Of a DNA stretch of 58,322 nucleotides, positions 42,523 through 52,800 are shown piece after piece. The notes under the pieces were generated by a model that did no database searches, was not told the DNA's origin, and saw nothing but the letters and a program-made list of their open reading frames with translations. The first letter of the stretch is position 1; the number at the start of each line of letters is the position of its first letter. The position numbers were made by a program, and so were the translations under genes. Source of the stretch: Planctomycetota bacterium (GTDB lineage: Bacteria; Planctomycetota; UBA8108; UBA1146); contig JAAZXB010000018.1 in assembly GCA_014240375.1 (NCBI GenBank), positions 1-58,322 of the forward strand, given 5' to 3'.

Positions 42523-45500
42523 CTACTGAAACTGCCAGCGAGGGAGGCTGAACAGGAAGCCCACCATTTCGCGGATCCGCGCTTCGTAGCCGGGGACCGT
42601 CGGGTCGAGCGGCCACGGCAGCCCATCCAGGTCCGTTTCGAGGTAGTCGATCACGATGCACTTTTCAGACTCGGTGAGGGTGTTCTGGAACAACACTTCA
42701 TCGAAGATGTCGATCACCTCGACGGCACCGAGGTTTTGATCGAGGGCGACAAACTCACCCACTTCCCACCGATAATCGTTATCCACGTTGGAGGAAAATC
42801 TGCGCGCGAAGTTGACTCGCTTGAGTAGCGTGGTGGTGCCGATCCAGTCCGATCCGATCTCGGAGAATCCATTGGGTTCGTCGCGCTGGAACAGATCCAT
42901 CCCCATATCCTTCATCAGATTCGCCAGATCATCGCTGCTGGCGACCGCCCCCAGTGCTCGAAGGGTGGTGTTGATGAACTCGACCGGGGTTTTCACCTTG
43001 GTGCGCATGTTGGTGGGATTCCAGAACGGACCACTCTGGTCGATCGGATCGAGCAATGTTTCCATCACGGTTCCGATATGCCCCGGCTCGGGGGTCGAGA
43101 ACCAGGCAGCAATCATGTCGGCGAGCAACGCCTGCAATTCGATCGGTGCTGTTCCATCTGCGACGGTCGCCAGCGAGATCTCATCGGAAACGAACTTCTG
43201 GATCAACTTGATACAGATGAACTGTGCTGTGCTCGGGTGTGCGGTCAAGGCGTCGATCAGTTCGATACCATCGAGTACTCCATCCGCACCGACGCGTCCG
43301 GCAGGGATGTCGAGTTGATAGGGGGTACCGCTGAAGATCGTCTTGGCACCGTCGTCGTGCTGAGCCGGGTTGAAGCGGAAGTTCCATTGCCCCTGGCGAT
43401 TGTTCAGATCGATGTGTCGTGGGGTGGGCACATTGGAGGTGACTCGCGGCAAGAAGGAAGCATCGTTGTTCGAGATCACAACGTTATGAACCTGCGCAGC
43501 CAGCACATTGTTTCCGGCGACCATCAAGTGACGGAAGTGATCGAGATCTACCAGCTGTGGTCGACCGTTCGCCTCGTGACCGCCGCTGGAGGCGGTGAAT
43601 GGAGGCGGGGTCGGGGCGTCTGCCATCGTCTGGCTTCGGGCGATCTCGGTGCCATTGAGGTAGAGCACCACCCCATCGTCGTAATCCACTTCCAGTTCGA
43701 GACGGTCCGTCGTCAGCGGATCGGGGATGATGAAGTTCTTGCGCGCATAGAAACTGATGTAGTTGTTCTGCATGTCGGTGAGGACGGTGGCATCGTCGCC
43801 GTCCCCCATGCCGATGCCGGTCGGGCCAACCAGCCAGTTGGAGTCATCGAATCCAGGTTCGGTCCAGGCGGTGGTTGCAGCGCCGGAAGGAGCGGGAGAA
43901 GGCTCCTCGAGGCCCTTGAAGTAACTCCAGTCCTCGCCAATTTCGAGCAGTGGGGTGCTGATCCAGGAGTGATGAGAGGTCGTGACCGGATTGGTGACGT
44001 AGTCGGGGAAGGGGACGATCATCTCGTTGGGGATCCGCGTGACGGACCATCCGGTCAGCGACCGGGCCACCTCCTCGATATCGGTTTGTGTGTAACCGTT
44101 GTCGACCCCGAGGGTGTGGAGTTCGAGGATCTCTCTGGCGTAGTTCTCGTTCGGCTCTGCAGCAAAGTTCAAGATCGTGTCGAGATACACCAGCATCGGG
44201 ACACTGCTGGCGCTGTACAGCAGAAGGTCGGAGAAGTAACCGAGCGAATGATCGCGGAAGAACTCGTATTCTTCGAACTCGAGAGAGGATGAGTGTGGCC
44301 GTGAGCCGGTCTGGCTGCCGAGGATTCGATGGTTGTAACGATTACGAAGTGATCGAAACAGATCCCTCAACTTCTCCTCGTCGGTGGTGAAGTGGTTTTC
44401 CCAGAATTCACCGAGCACCGTTTGCAACTGCCGGTTCGAGTAGATGCCTCGAATGAACATGAATCGTTGCAGGTTGCCATCGGTAAGGATGACATCGCGG
44501 GTTGCGGTGCTCGTAAAGGACTGCGCGACGATGCTTGGATCTAGGGTGAAGTCGGCGTTGTTGGGCGCGTCATGACCCTGGATGGCGAGGGTGTTGATTC
44601 CTGGCTGCAGCAGCGAGTCGGGAATCAGGAAGTACTCGGGGATACCCGCCTCATGTGAGCCATTGGAGTACTGATTGAAGGGGGGAGGGCTCCCGACCAG
44701 ATGTGGTGACCCATTGTTCTGGGTGCTTCGGGTCAGTTCCACTCCATTGATGTAGGCGACGAATGCATCGTCGTAGAGCATCTTGAGGTAGATCCCGGGC
44801 AACCCTGCGGGGTCATTGATCACGAACTGGGTGCGGATGTAGATCGAGGCGAGATCGGTAGTGAAGAACTGGCCGATCGTCGTCACATCGTCGTTATCTC
44901 CGAAGCCAAACCCGCCGGTGGAAACCGCCCAACTGCTGTCATCGAATCCTGGTTGGGCCCAGTCTGCCGGTGGCTCCTCGAATCCGAGAAAGTAATGAAA
45001 GGAGCCGTTGGGTCGCAGGATGAACTGCTCCTGGCTGACCGGAATACTCGAGGTGAACTGATCTTCGAGAGCCAGGAGCGGGATGTTCCCGACCTCGTCC
45101 CCGACCTCGGGTTGCAACAGAGCATCGATCACAACGGGAATGCCCAGGTCGATAACGCGGGTCACATCTCCTGGTGTTGGGCCATAGGCGATACGGTGCA
45201 ATAGGTGTCCGGCGACGATCCGCTGCGGATCGCCAGCACCATCACAACTGCTGGTAAAGCAGCCGAGGAGATCATCGGTCGGGTCGAGTCCGCATTCGAG
45301 GGGACCGGGTGCCGGCGGCGGGATGTCGCCGCTGAAGATGTAGCCGAGCAAACTGATCGGATCGGCGACATCGAGTGAACCATCATCGTTGATATCTGCG
45401 GCGTCGTAACAACTGATCGAATCGATGCCGACAAACAGGTAGTTGAGGATCACGATCGGATCGGAGATGTCCACTGCACCATCGTTGTTGGGGTCACCGC

Positions 45501-45609
45501 GGCGAAAGGGAGCGTCTGCTGCGAGAATCAGGCTCGACGAGAGCAGCAGCGTGGTGAGTAGCAGCGTGAACAGGGACAGCGTGCATGGCCGCTGAAAACA
45601 TGAGGGCAT
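42523..45609 (-). CDS. DUF1800 family protein with N-terminal dockerin-like module
   Basis: The start at 45609 has GGGAGG before it, giving 1028 residues with a signal peptide (LSLFTLLLTTLLLSSSLILA). A dockerin-like module follows directly (RGDPNNDGAVDISDPIVIL and DINDDGSLDVADPISLLGYI), then the DUF1800 body (HLLHRIAYGPTPGDV near 135, FWENHFTTDEEKL, NENYAREILELHTLGVDNGYTQ). Two similar beta-sandwich modules are inserted, near residues 190-365 and 550-730, both showing PGFDDSxW and YDD...YxNGxE, like galactose-binding-fold modules. DUF1800 function is unknown. Dockerin at the N-terminus and two inserts make it longer than usual DUF1800 proteins (about 450-600). Confidence 0.9.
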   Translation of the reverse strand: MPSCFQRPCTLSLFTLLLTTLLLSSSLILAADAPFRRGDPNNDGAVDISDPIVILNYLFVGIDSISCYDAADINDDGSLDVADPISLLGYIFSGDIPPPAPGPLECGLDPTDDLLGCFTSSCDGAGDPQRIVAGHLLHRIAYGPTPGDVTRVIDLGIPVVIDALLQPEVGDEVGNIPLLALEDQFTSSIPVSQEQFILRPNGSFHYFLGFEEPPADWAQPGFDDSSWAVSTGGFGFGDNDDVTTIGQFFTTDLASIYIRTQFVINDPAGLPGIYLKMLYDDAFVAYINGVELTRSTQNNGSPHLVGSPPPFNQYSNGSHEAGIPEYFLIPDSLLQPGINTLAIQGHDAPNNADFTLDPSIVAQSFTSTATRDVILTDGNLQRFMFIRGIYSNRQLQTVLGEFWENHFTTDEEKLRDLFRSLRNRYNHRILGSQTGSRPHSSSLEFEEYEFFRDHSLGYFSDLLLYSASSVPMLVYLDTILNFAAEPNENYAREILELHTLGVDNGYTQTDIEEVARSLTGWSVTRIPNEMIVPFPDYVTNPVTTSHHSWISTPLLEIGEDWSYFKGLEEPSPAPSGAATTAWTEPGFDDSNWLVGPTGIGMGDGDDATVLTDMQNNYISFYARKNFIIPDPLTTDRLELEVDYDDGVVLYLNGTEIARSQTMADAPTPPPFTASSGGHEANGRPQLVDLDHFRHLMVAGNNVLAAQVHNVVISNNDASFLPRVTSNVPTPRHIDLNNRQGQWNFRFNPAQHDDGAKTIFSGTPYQLDIPAGRVGADGVLDGIELIDALTAHPSTAQFICIKLIQKFVSDEISLATVADGTAPIELQALLADMIAAWFSTPEPGHIGTVMETLLDPIDQSGPFWNPTNMRTKVKTPVEFINTTLRALGAVASSDDLANLMKDMGMDLFQRDEPNGFSEIGSDWIGTTTLLKRVNFARRFSSNVDNDYRWEVGEFVALDQNLGAVEVIDIFDEVLFQNTLTESEKCIVIDYLETDLDGLPWPLDPTVPGYEARIREMVGFLFSLPRWQFQ

Positions 45610-45710
45610 CGAGACCTCCCGTACCGTCAGGTGCATCAAAATCCTTGATCGTGGCGAAACAGTTCACCGATGATCAGTACCCGCAATGATGAGGAGTCTT
45701 GTCGATCATG

Positions 45711-45728
45711 CGGTCACCGCGGTGACCG
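45711..45728. promoter_or_regulatory. Perfect 18-bp palindrome upstream of the DUF1800 operon
   Basis: CGGTCACCGCGGTGACCG reads the same on both strands. It lies about 100 bases upstream of the DUF1800 start and about 90 bases after the stop of the GT39 gene. It could be an operator for a dimeric regulator of the DUF1800-DUF1501-cupredoxin operon, or part of a terminator; no T run is next to it. Confidence 0.4.
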
Positions 45729-45815
45729 TCTCCGACGATTCTCTTCGCTCCTCGCTGTCGATGAGTCGGGACCCAGGATGAACAGACCCTTTTTTCCTGA
45801 ACCGCACAGCATCCA

Positions 45816-47441
45816 TTATAGGCGTTCCGGGGAAGATCGTGAACCCGCTACTCCCGCCGCTGCGAAGCGCAGAGCCCAATAGAAGCCGATGGCGGTCAGG
45901 ATCGACAAGAGGGTCAGGATAAAGTAGTTGCGAGTCATCGGGCGGCGCGGTGATTCGCTCGGTTGGCGACCTTGGCCCGAGTACAGGGCCAACTTATCCT
46001 CCCCGAACGGGACTCTCACCAGCACCTCGAACTGTTCGATACCCTGTTCTTTGGCGTGCTTTCGAAAGAGATTTTCATCGCCGACCACCACCAGTGAATG
46101 GGTCTCCGATGAGAGGAGTTCGCCGACGCGAGAATAGGGTACTGGTGCACGGTGACGATTGAGCAGCACCTGGGTTGCTGGATTCACATCGAAAAACTCG
46201 AGCTCGGTGTCGGGCCCGACATGAGACTCGACCTCACGACAGAATCCTTCGAGCTGTTTCGTCTCGACGATGTGCGGGCTATGGATGTCGAGAACATCGA
46301 GATATGCGGCGGCGATCGGCAGCACCGAGGACAGAGCCAGGATGGCATAGACGGTATTTCGTTGCGGCGAAAACCAGCGTGAGACTTCGCGTGCTGCAAG
46401 CATCGCCGTCGGCGGCAAGATCACCAGCAGGTGGATGAAGCGGTGATGGGTGGCGATACACAGCAACAGCAAGCCTGCGATCATCCAGCACAGCAGAAAA
46501 CGCTCGGCGCGGCGCTCTCGAGGTCGGGTGGAGGGGCGGCGGATCAGCCGAAATGCCGCCACCGCCGCGATCAGGCCGGTCGGAGCCAGCCGCGTCAGGA
46601 ACCACGCCAGCGGCAACACGTGGTGTGATGCCGATTGTTGATGGGCGCCGACCCGGCTGCCGATGGAATGGTCGATCAGTTCATCGTGGATCAACTTGTC
46701 GATGGCCAGGCCGCCGCTGTCGTATTGCGCCGCTGTCAGCCAGATGACCGGAATCACCAGCGAGCCGATCAGGCCGATCAAGATGCTGCGGCCGGGGAGC
46801 CGCAGCCGTTCGGTCGGGGGATCGAAGCGGTACGCCAGCAGTCCCAGCAGCGCCATCGCCCAGCCGAGCGGTCCCTTGGTCATCAGTGCGGCGGTGCCGG
46901 CCAGCACCAGTGGCCATGGTCCGGCTCCATCGACCCAGCAGCGCCAGATGCCGAGGGCGAGTAGCAAGGTGGTGCACTGGAATAGCGGGTCGCTGCGAGC
47001 CAGCAGGATCTCGCGCAGTCCCAGCTGGTGGCACAGCAGTAGCAGTGGAACCCAGATCGCTGCCGCTGCTCCAAATTCACGTCCGACCCAGCCGACCAGG
47101 ATCAGTATCGTGATCAGCGTGGCCCACCAGGAAGGGAAGGCGTACGTCAGTCGCTGAAAGCTGCCGAGCGCCTCGCTGGCGAGAGCCCCGAGCCACTGGG
47201 TCAGTGGTGGCTTCGAGGCGAAGTGACCATCCTGGTCCTGCTGCCATAGCCACGAGTCGTTCTCGATGATGTCGAGCTGATAGCTGGCGAGTTTGACCTG
47301 GTCGCGACCGAGCAGGTCCGCGGGACCGGTGGCGCGGACCAGCAGAAAGCCGGCCCAGCTCGCGATGGCCAGCAGCAGGATGGTGCGGGTGGTCGAGATC
47401 GAGCGCGCCTTCGGCGCCGGCTCATCGGTCGATTCGATCAT
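45816..47441 (-). CDS. GT39/ArnT-like membrane glycosyltransferase (second copy)
   Basis: A 541-residue polytopic protein. The start at 47441 overlaps the symporter stop (ATGA); the longer frame is not used. Family motifs are GRDQVKLASYQLDIIENDSW and FASKPPLTQWLGAL, and roughly ten helices follow, with a C-terminal periplasmic part. It resembles the protein at 29371 in architecture only. The sugar donor and acceptor are unknown. Its pairing with a sodium symporter operon suggests supply of a sugar, but this is speculative. The last residues form an extra helix (NYFILTLLSILTAIGFYWAL). Confidence 0.82.
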   Translation of the reverse strand: MIESTDEPAPKARSISTTRTILLLAIASWAGFLLVRATGPADLLGRDQVKLASYQLDIIENDSWLWQQDQDGHFASKPPLTQWLGALASEALGSFQRLTYAFPSWWATLITILILVGWVGREFGAAAAIWVPLLLLCHQLGLREILLARSDPLFQCTTLLLALGIWRCWVDGAGPWPLVLAGTAALMTKGPLGWAMALLGLLAYRFDPPTERLRLPGRSILIGLIGSLVIPVIWLTAAQYDSGGLAIDKLIHDELIDHSIGSRVGAHQQSASHHVLPLAWFLTRLAPTGLIAAVAAFRLIRRPSTRPRERRAERFLLCWMIAGLLLLCIATHHRFIHLLVILPPTAMLAAREVSRWFSPQRNTVYAILALSSVLPIAAAYLDVLDIHSPHIVETKQLEGFCREVESHVGPDTELEFFDVNPATQVLLNRHRAPVPYSRVGELLSSETHSLVVVGDENLFRKHAKEQGIEQFEVLVRVPFGEDKLALYSGQGRQPSESPRRPMTRNYFILTLLSILTAIGFYWALRFAAAGVAGSRSSPERL

Positions 47442-49432
47442 CCACCCGTGGTCCCATCTCCTTCTGGCGGATCGTCTTGTCGCAGTAATCGGGGCAGGAA
47501 TCGGGCCACCAACACGCCACCCACGACCGCAACTGCCAGGGACCAGTTGGTCCACCCCTTGCCGAGGATCAGGGCACCGATGCCCAGCGTCAGGCCCCAC
47601 ACCATCGCCAGGCCGCCGAAGATGCCGCCGAGCACCAGTCTTCCCTCGTGGGGGGTTCCCCGCACATCGGTGAGGGCGCGTACTGGGCCCCAGGCTCCCG
47701 TCGGTCGCACCTTCTCGTAGAAGGGCACCAGTTTCGCCGGATCGGGAGCGGGTCTCAGCAGCGTCACGATCAGACTGACCAGCGTCGACAGCAGCACCAC
47801 GATGACGATGCGACCCTCTGCGGTGATCTCCCCCTGCGGTGAATAGGGACCGAGGGTCCAGCCGTCGGTGGTGGCGAAGGTGATGAAGGTGGTGGTGACA
47901 CTCGATGTGATCATCGCCGAGATCTCACTCCAGGCGGTGATACGCCACCACAGCCAGCGCAGCAGGTAGATCGGCCCGACGCCGCCGAGGAACGCCAGGA
48001 AGAAGGTGAACAGGTCGCTGATCGAATCGGAGACGGTCGCCAGCCACGCCCCCTCGAGCAGAAACACGACGCTGGCGATCCGTGCCACCGTGACATAGTG
48101 GCTCGCTTTACGCTTTCGGTCGATGAAGCGCCGGTGTAAATCGTTGACGTAGTAACTCGCTGCCAGATTGACATGGGTGTCGATGGTCGACATGAAGGCG
48201 GCCAGCAGGCTCGCCACCACGATGCCGAGCAATCCCGCCGGCAGATAGCGCACCATCATGACGACGTAGGCCTTCTCTGAATCGGTGCTGGCGATCTCTG
48301 CACCGGCTTCGATCTCGTCTCCGACGCTGACCCTGGCCGTCGGTAGCACACCCGCCCACCCCTCGGGGGCGACGATCTGCACATCGCTGCGAACTCCAGC
48401 GTCATCCTCGATGGAGACTTGATCGAGATCTTCACTGATGGCGACCACGGTACCGGCCACCGGACTGACGATAGGAGTGCCGTGAGGCACCACCAGCAGC
48501 GAAGCCAGCGCCACCGCAATCCACATCCAGGGGCGCAGGGCGTAGTTGGCGATGTTGTACCAGAGGGTCCCGACGGAGCCGTGCGCCGGCGACTTGCTGG
48601 CGGCGATCCGTTGCACGACGACGGTGCCGCCATCGATTCCCGAGGTCGCCCACCAGGAGATCCCCAGATAGACCGCCACCGCCGCCACCGGCGTGGTCCA
48701 GAAGAGCGGATCGGACCAGGAGCCGCCTCCCGGAGAGGGTAAGAAGTTGAGAATCTGGCTCGAATCCCGGCCCTCTTGGGCCAGGTGCTCGATGATCGCC
48801 GATTGTCCCCCCACTGCATCCCAGGTGATGAAGGCGAGTGCGATGGCACCGATCATGGCGAGGCAAAACTGCACCAGATCGGTCACGGCCACGCCCCAGA
48901 AGCCCGACATCAGCGAGTAAGAGAGGCAGATGGCGCAGGCGATGCTCAGCGAGGTGACCTTATCGATATCAAACAGCACGTCACTGATCTTGGCGGCGGC
49001 CAGCAGCACCCAGCACAGCACGATCGGATTGGTCAGGAAGGCGTGAAAGAAGCCGAGCACCCCCCTCAGTACCGTCGCTTCTTTTCCGCCGTAGCGCATC
49101 TCTGCGAATTCCGCCTGGGTCATCACTCCCAGACGCCTCCAGTAGCGCGAGAAGAGGAAAACGGTCAGCATCCCCCCCACCGCAAAGCACCACCACAGCC
49201 AGTTTTTCCAGATTCCGGCGTCTCGTACCCAGCCGGTGATCACCAGCGGTGTGTCTGCGGCAAAGGTGGTGGCGACCATCGAGGTCCCGACCACCCACCA
49301 CGGCAGTTTTCGCCCGGCCAGGAAGAAGGAATCTGCATCGGCGCTGGCGCGCTGACGAAGATAAAATCCGACCCCGATGGCGAAGGCGATGTAAATCGCC
49401 AGCACGGCGATGTCGATGGTTTCCAGATGCAT
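47438..49432 (-). CDS. Sodium:solute symporter with an inserted barrel-sandwich-like domain
   Basis: A 664-residue SSS-family transporter. The N-terminal half has FFLAGRKLPWWVVGTSMVATTFAADTP and WWCFAVGGMLTVFLFSRYWRRLG; the later half has MVRYLPAGLLGIVVASLLAAFMSTIDTHVNLAASYYVND. Between the helix ending ASLLVVPHG and EKAYVVMM, residues about 315-385, there are some 70 extra residues: SPVAGTVVAISED, then VSIEDDAGVRSD and ARVSVGDEIEAGAEIAS. This is the pattern of a biotinyl/lipoyl-like barrel-sandwich hybrid fold, without the modifiable Lys. Ordinary SSS proteins have a short loop here. Substrate unknown. It heads an operon with the GT39 gene. Confidence 0.87.
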   Translation of the reverse strand: MHLETIDIAVLAIYIAFAIGVGFYLRQRASADADSFFLAGRKLPWWVVGTSMVATTFAADTPLVITGWVRDAGIWKNWLWWCFAVGGMLTVFLFSRYWRRLGVMTQAEFAEMRYGGKEATVLRGVLGFFHAFLTNPIVLCWVLLAAAKISDVLFDIDKVTSLSIACAICLSYSLMSGFWGVAVTDLVQFCLAMIGAIALAFITWDAVGGQSAIIEHLAQEGRDSSQILNFLPSPGGGSWSDPLFWTTPVAAVAVYLGISWWATSGIDGGTVVVQRIAASKSPAHGSVGTLWYNIANYALRPWMWIAVALASLLVVPHGTPIVSPVAGTVVAISEDLDQVSIEDDAGVRSDVQIVAPEGWAGVLPTARVSVGDEIEAGAEIASTDSEKAYVVMMVRYLPAGLLGIVVASLLAAFMSTIDTHVNLAASYYVNDLHRRFIDRKRKASHYVTVARIASVVFLLEGAWLATVSDSISDLFTFFLAFLGGVGPIYLLRWLWWRITAWSEISAMITSSVTTTFITFATTDGWTLGPYSPQGEITAEGRIVIVVLLSTLVSLIVTLLRPAPDPAKLVPFYEKVRPTGAWGPVRALTDVRGTPHEGRLVLGGIFGGLAMVWGLTLGIGALILGKGWTNWSLAVAVVGGVLVARFLPRLLRQDDPPEGDGTTGG

Positions 49433-49881
49433 GGCGAGATCCTACACCGAGATGACTTTTTTGGGATGGGCTTGCTTCACACATCGTTTGGATGCAGTGT
49501 GCAAAATCGTGGGGGGAAGACCGGGAATGTCCGAGCCCTTCTGGTCTAGTTCGGTGTGACCACGGCACGATTCGTCGGGTCACACCGGATAGGCTGGTCT
49601 CGGACAGGCTCATCTCGAACAGGCGAGTCTCGAACAGGCTAGTCTCGAACAGGCGAGTCTCGGACAGCGGTATCGGGCGGAATGGGGATATTCCGCCGCA
49701 CTCTCGGCCGGGTTTTATTTTTCTGCTGTGTATATCTGCTGCGTATATCTGCGGCAAATTTCCACTTCAAAGTTCGCCGGCCTGTGGCATCGATGGCGAG
49801 TGGAACTACAGCACCCAGCGGTGACGAATTGCGCCACCGACGATGGTGTTTCGCCGGTGGCTTCCTTCAATTCGCTGCTCT
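49433..49881. other. 449-base non-coding gap with short tandem repeats
   Basis: No gene is supported. Contents: five tandem 15-base units (AGGCNNRTCTCGRAC) at 49591-49665; a pair of 13-base units with TATAT at about 49722-49752, which could be part of a promoter for the symporter; and a GCCACCG/CGGTGGC hairpin at 49833-49861, 20 bases after the stop of the giant TSP3 gene on the minus strand, probably its terminator. Confidence 0.5.
49591..49665. repeat. Five tandem copies of a 15-base unit
   Basis: Units start at 49591, 49606, 49621, 49636 and 49651. The consensus is AGGCGAGTCTCGAAC with one to three changes per copy. It lies between the symporter and the TSP3 protein, 160-230 bases upstream of the symporter start. 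The length keeps any reading frame open, and one minus frame would give SETSLFETRLFE-like pentads, but that frame has no other gene-like support. Confidence 0.8.
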
Positions 49882-52800
49882 TCAACAGCCGTTGTAGATG
49901 TTACAGCTGAGGGAATCCTCGGTCGGATCGTCGCCACAGCCAGGGAACGGTGCCGGCGGCGGATCTCCTTCGAGGAACTGGTAGAAGATGATGAAGACGG
50001 CGTCGGCCACGTCCAGCACTCCATCATCGTTTCCATCCGCAGCGGATGGACAGAGCAGGGTGGATCCTCCCTGGAAGAAGTAGGAGAGCAGGTAGATGCC
50101 ATCACCGAGATCGAGCATCCCATCGGTGTTCACATCCCCCCGTGAAAACGGCGCATCTTCACAGCTGTCGAGAATGCCATTTCCATCGAGGTCTTCTGCT
50201 CCTGCAGCGATGTCACATGCATCTGCGATGCCGTTCTCGTCACAGTCATCCCCCGCGGTCTGATCCAGGTCGCATTCGTTGGGCACTCCATCGCCATCCA
50301 CATCGCCATCGCACGGATCGATGATTCCGTCACTGTCGCTGTCGGTCTGGCAACTGTCGTCCTGGCCGTCGGAGTCGCAATCCTCACCACCGGTCTGGTC
50401 GACATCACAATCGTTGGGAATGCCGTCGCCATCGAGGTCCGGATCACACGGGTCGATGGTTCCATCGCTGTCGGTGTCGAGCTGGCATGAATCGAGTTCA
50501 CCATTGAGATCGCAGTCGGTTCCGCCGACCTGGTCGAGGTCACACTCGTTGGGAATGCCATCGCCATCGACATCTCCATCGCACGGATCGATGGTGCCAT
50601 CGGAGTCGCTATCGGTCTGGCAACTGTCGTCCTGGCCGTTGGCGTCACAATCTTCGCCGCCGGTCTGATCGACATCACAATCGTTGGGAATGCCGTCGCC
50701 GTCTAGATCGCCGTCACAGGGGTCGATGATGCCGTCGCTGTCGGTGTCGGTCTGGCACGAATCGTCCTCGCCATTCATGTCACAGTCGGCGCCGCCGGTC
50801 TGGTCGACATCGCACTCGTTGGGGATTCCATCGCCATCGAGGTCGGGATCACACGGATCGATGGTGCCATCGCTGTCGCTGTCGGCCTGGCAACTGTCGT
50901 CCTGGCCGTCGGCGTCGCAATCTTCCCCCGCGGTCTGGTCGATATCACAATCGTTGGGAATATCGTCGCCGTCGAGGTCACTGTCACAGGGGTCGATGAT
51001 GCCATCGCTGTCGGTATCGGTCTGGCATGAGTCGTCCTCGCCATTCATGTCGCAGTCGGCACCGCCGGTTTGATCGACATCGCACTCGTTGGGAATGCCG
51101 TCTCCATCGAGGTCTGGATCGCACGGGTCGATGGTGCCGTCACTGTCGCTGTCGGTCTGACATGAATCGTCTTCTCCATTCATGTCGCAGTCGACGCCAC
51201 CGGTTTGATCGACATCGCATCCGTTGGGGATGCCATCGCCATCTAGATCCGGATCACAGGGATCGATGGTGCCATCGAGATCGGTGTCGACCTGGCAACT
51301 GTCATCTTCACCGTTGAGATCGCAGTCGGCCCCACCGGTCTGGTCGATGTCACAACCGTTGGGAATGCCATCGCCGTCGATGTCTGGGTCACAGGGATCG
51401 ATGGAGCCATCGAGATCGGTGTCGACCTGGCAGCTGTCATCTTCTCCGTTGAGATCACAGTCGTCGCCGCCCGTCTCATCGACATCGCATTCGTTGGGAA
51501 TACCGTCGCCGTCGATGTCCGGATCGCAGGGATCGATGGTGCCGTCACTGTCGGTGTCGACCTGGCAACTGTCATCTTCACCGTTGAGATCGCAGTCGGC
51601 TCCTCCGGTCTGGTCGGTATCACAGCCGTTGGGAATGCCGTCACCATCGATGTCGGGGTCACAGGGATCAATGGTGCCATCGAGATCGGTGTCGACCTGG
51701 CAACTGTCATCTTCGCCGTTGAGATCGCAGTCGGCGCCGCCGGTCTGATCGGCATCGCAATCGTTAGGAATGCCGTCGCCATCGAGGTCCGGGTCACACG
51801 GGTCGATGACGCCATCGAGATCGGTGTCTGGCTGGCAGCTGTCATCTTCTCCGTTGAGATCGCAGTCCGCTCCGCCAGTCTGATCGACATCGCAGTCGTT
51901 GGGGATGCCGTCTCCGTCGAGATCGGGATCGCACGGATCGATGGTGCCGTCACTGTCGGTATCTGTCTGACACGAATCGATCTCCCCATTCAGATCACAG
52001 TCGCTGCCAGCGGTCTGATCGATGTCGCAGTCGTTGGGGATGCCGTCGCCGTCGATGTCCGGGTCACAGGGATCGATGGTGCCATCGAGATCGGTGTCTG
52101 GCTGGCACGAGTCATCTTCTCCGTTGAGATCACAGTCGGCCCCACCGGTCTGATCGACATCGCAATCGTTGGGGATGCCGTCACCATCGATGTCCGGGTC
52201 ACAGGGATCGATGGTGCCATCGAGATCGGTGTCTGGCTGGCACGAGTCATCTTCTCCGTTGAGATCACAGTCGGCCCCACCGGTCTGATCGACATCGCAA
52301 TCGTTGGGGATGCCGTCACCATCGATGTCCGGGTCACAGGGATCGATGGTGCCATCGAGATCGGTGTCTGGCTGGCACGAGTCATCTTCTCCGTTGAGAT
52401 CACAGTCGGCCCCACCGGTCTGATCGACATCGCAATCGTTGGGGATGCCGTCACCATCGATGTCCGGGTCACAGGGATCGATGGTGCCATCGAGATCGGT
52501 GTCTGGCTGGCACGAGTCATCTTCTCCATTGAGGTCGCAGTCGGCCCCACCGGTCTGGTCGATGTCACAACCGTTGGGGATGCCGTCGCCGTCGATATCT
52601 GGATCGCAGGGATCGATGGTGCCGTCACTGTCGGTGTCGACCTGGCATGAGTCATCTTCACCGTTGAGATCGCAGTCGGCCCCGCTGGTGTAATCGATAT
52701 CGCAGATATCAGGAATCCCGTCCCCGTCCGCATCGGGATCGCAGTCATCGATCACGCCATCGCCGTCGGTGTCCGGTTCGCAACTGTCATCGGTGCCGTC

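Noticed and set aside
43078..44292. 404-codon plus-strand open frame opposite the DUF1800 gene
   Set aside because: Antisense shadow of a gene with clear domains; no start signal or recognisable product.
49492..49824. 110-codon plus-strand frame across the 15-base repeats
   Set aside because: It is kept open only by the repeat length of 15; it has no start signal and no family features.
50279..51748. Several long plus-strand open frames rich in Ser/Pro/Gln inside the TSP3 gene
   Set aside because: They are antisense shadows of the 135-bp Asp/Gly-rich repeats; they have repeat-derived composition, no ribosome sites and no known fold.
51243..52748. Minus-strand frames of repeated Ser/Thr/Ile residues overlapping the TSP3 gene
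   Set aside because: They are a shifted frame of the same repeat units; the Ca-binding frame has the signal peptide, Cys pattern and natural end.
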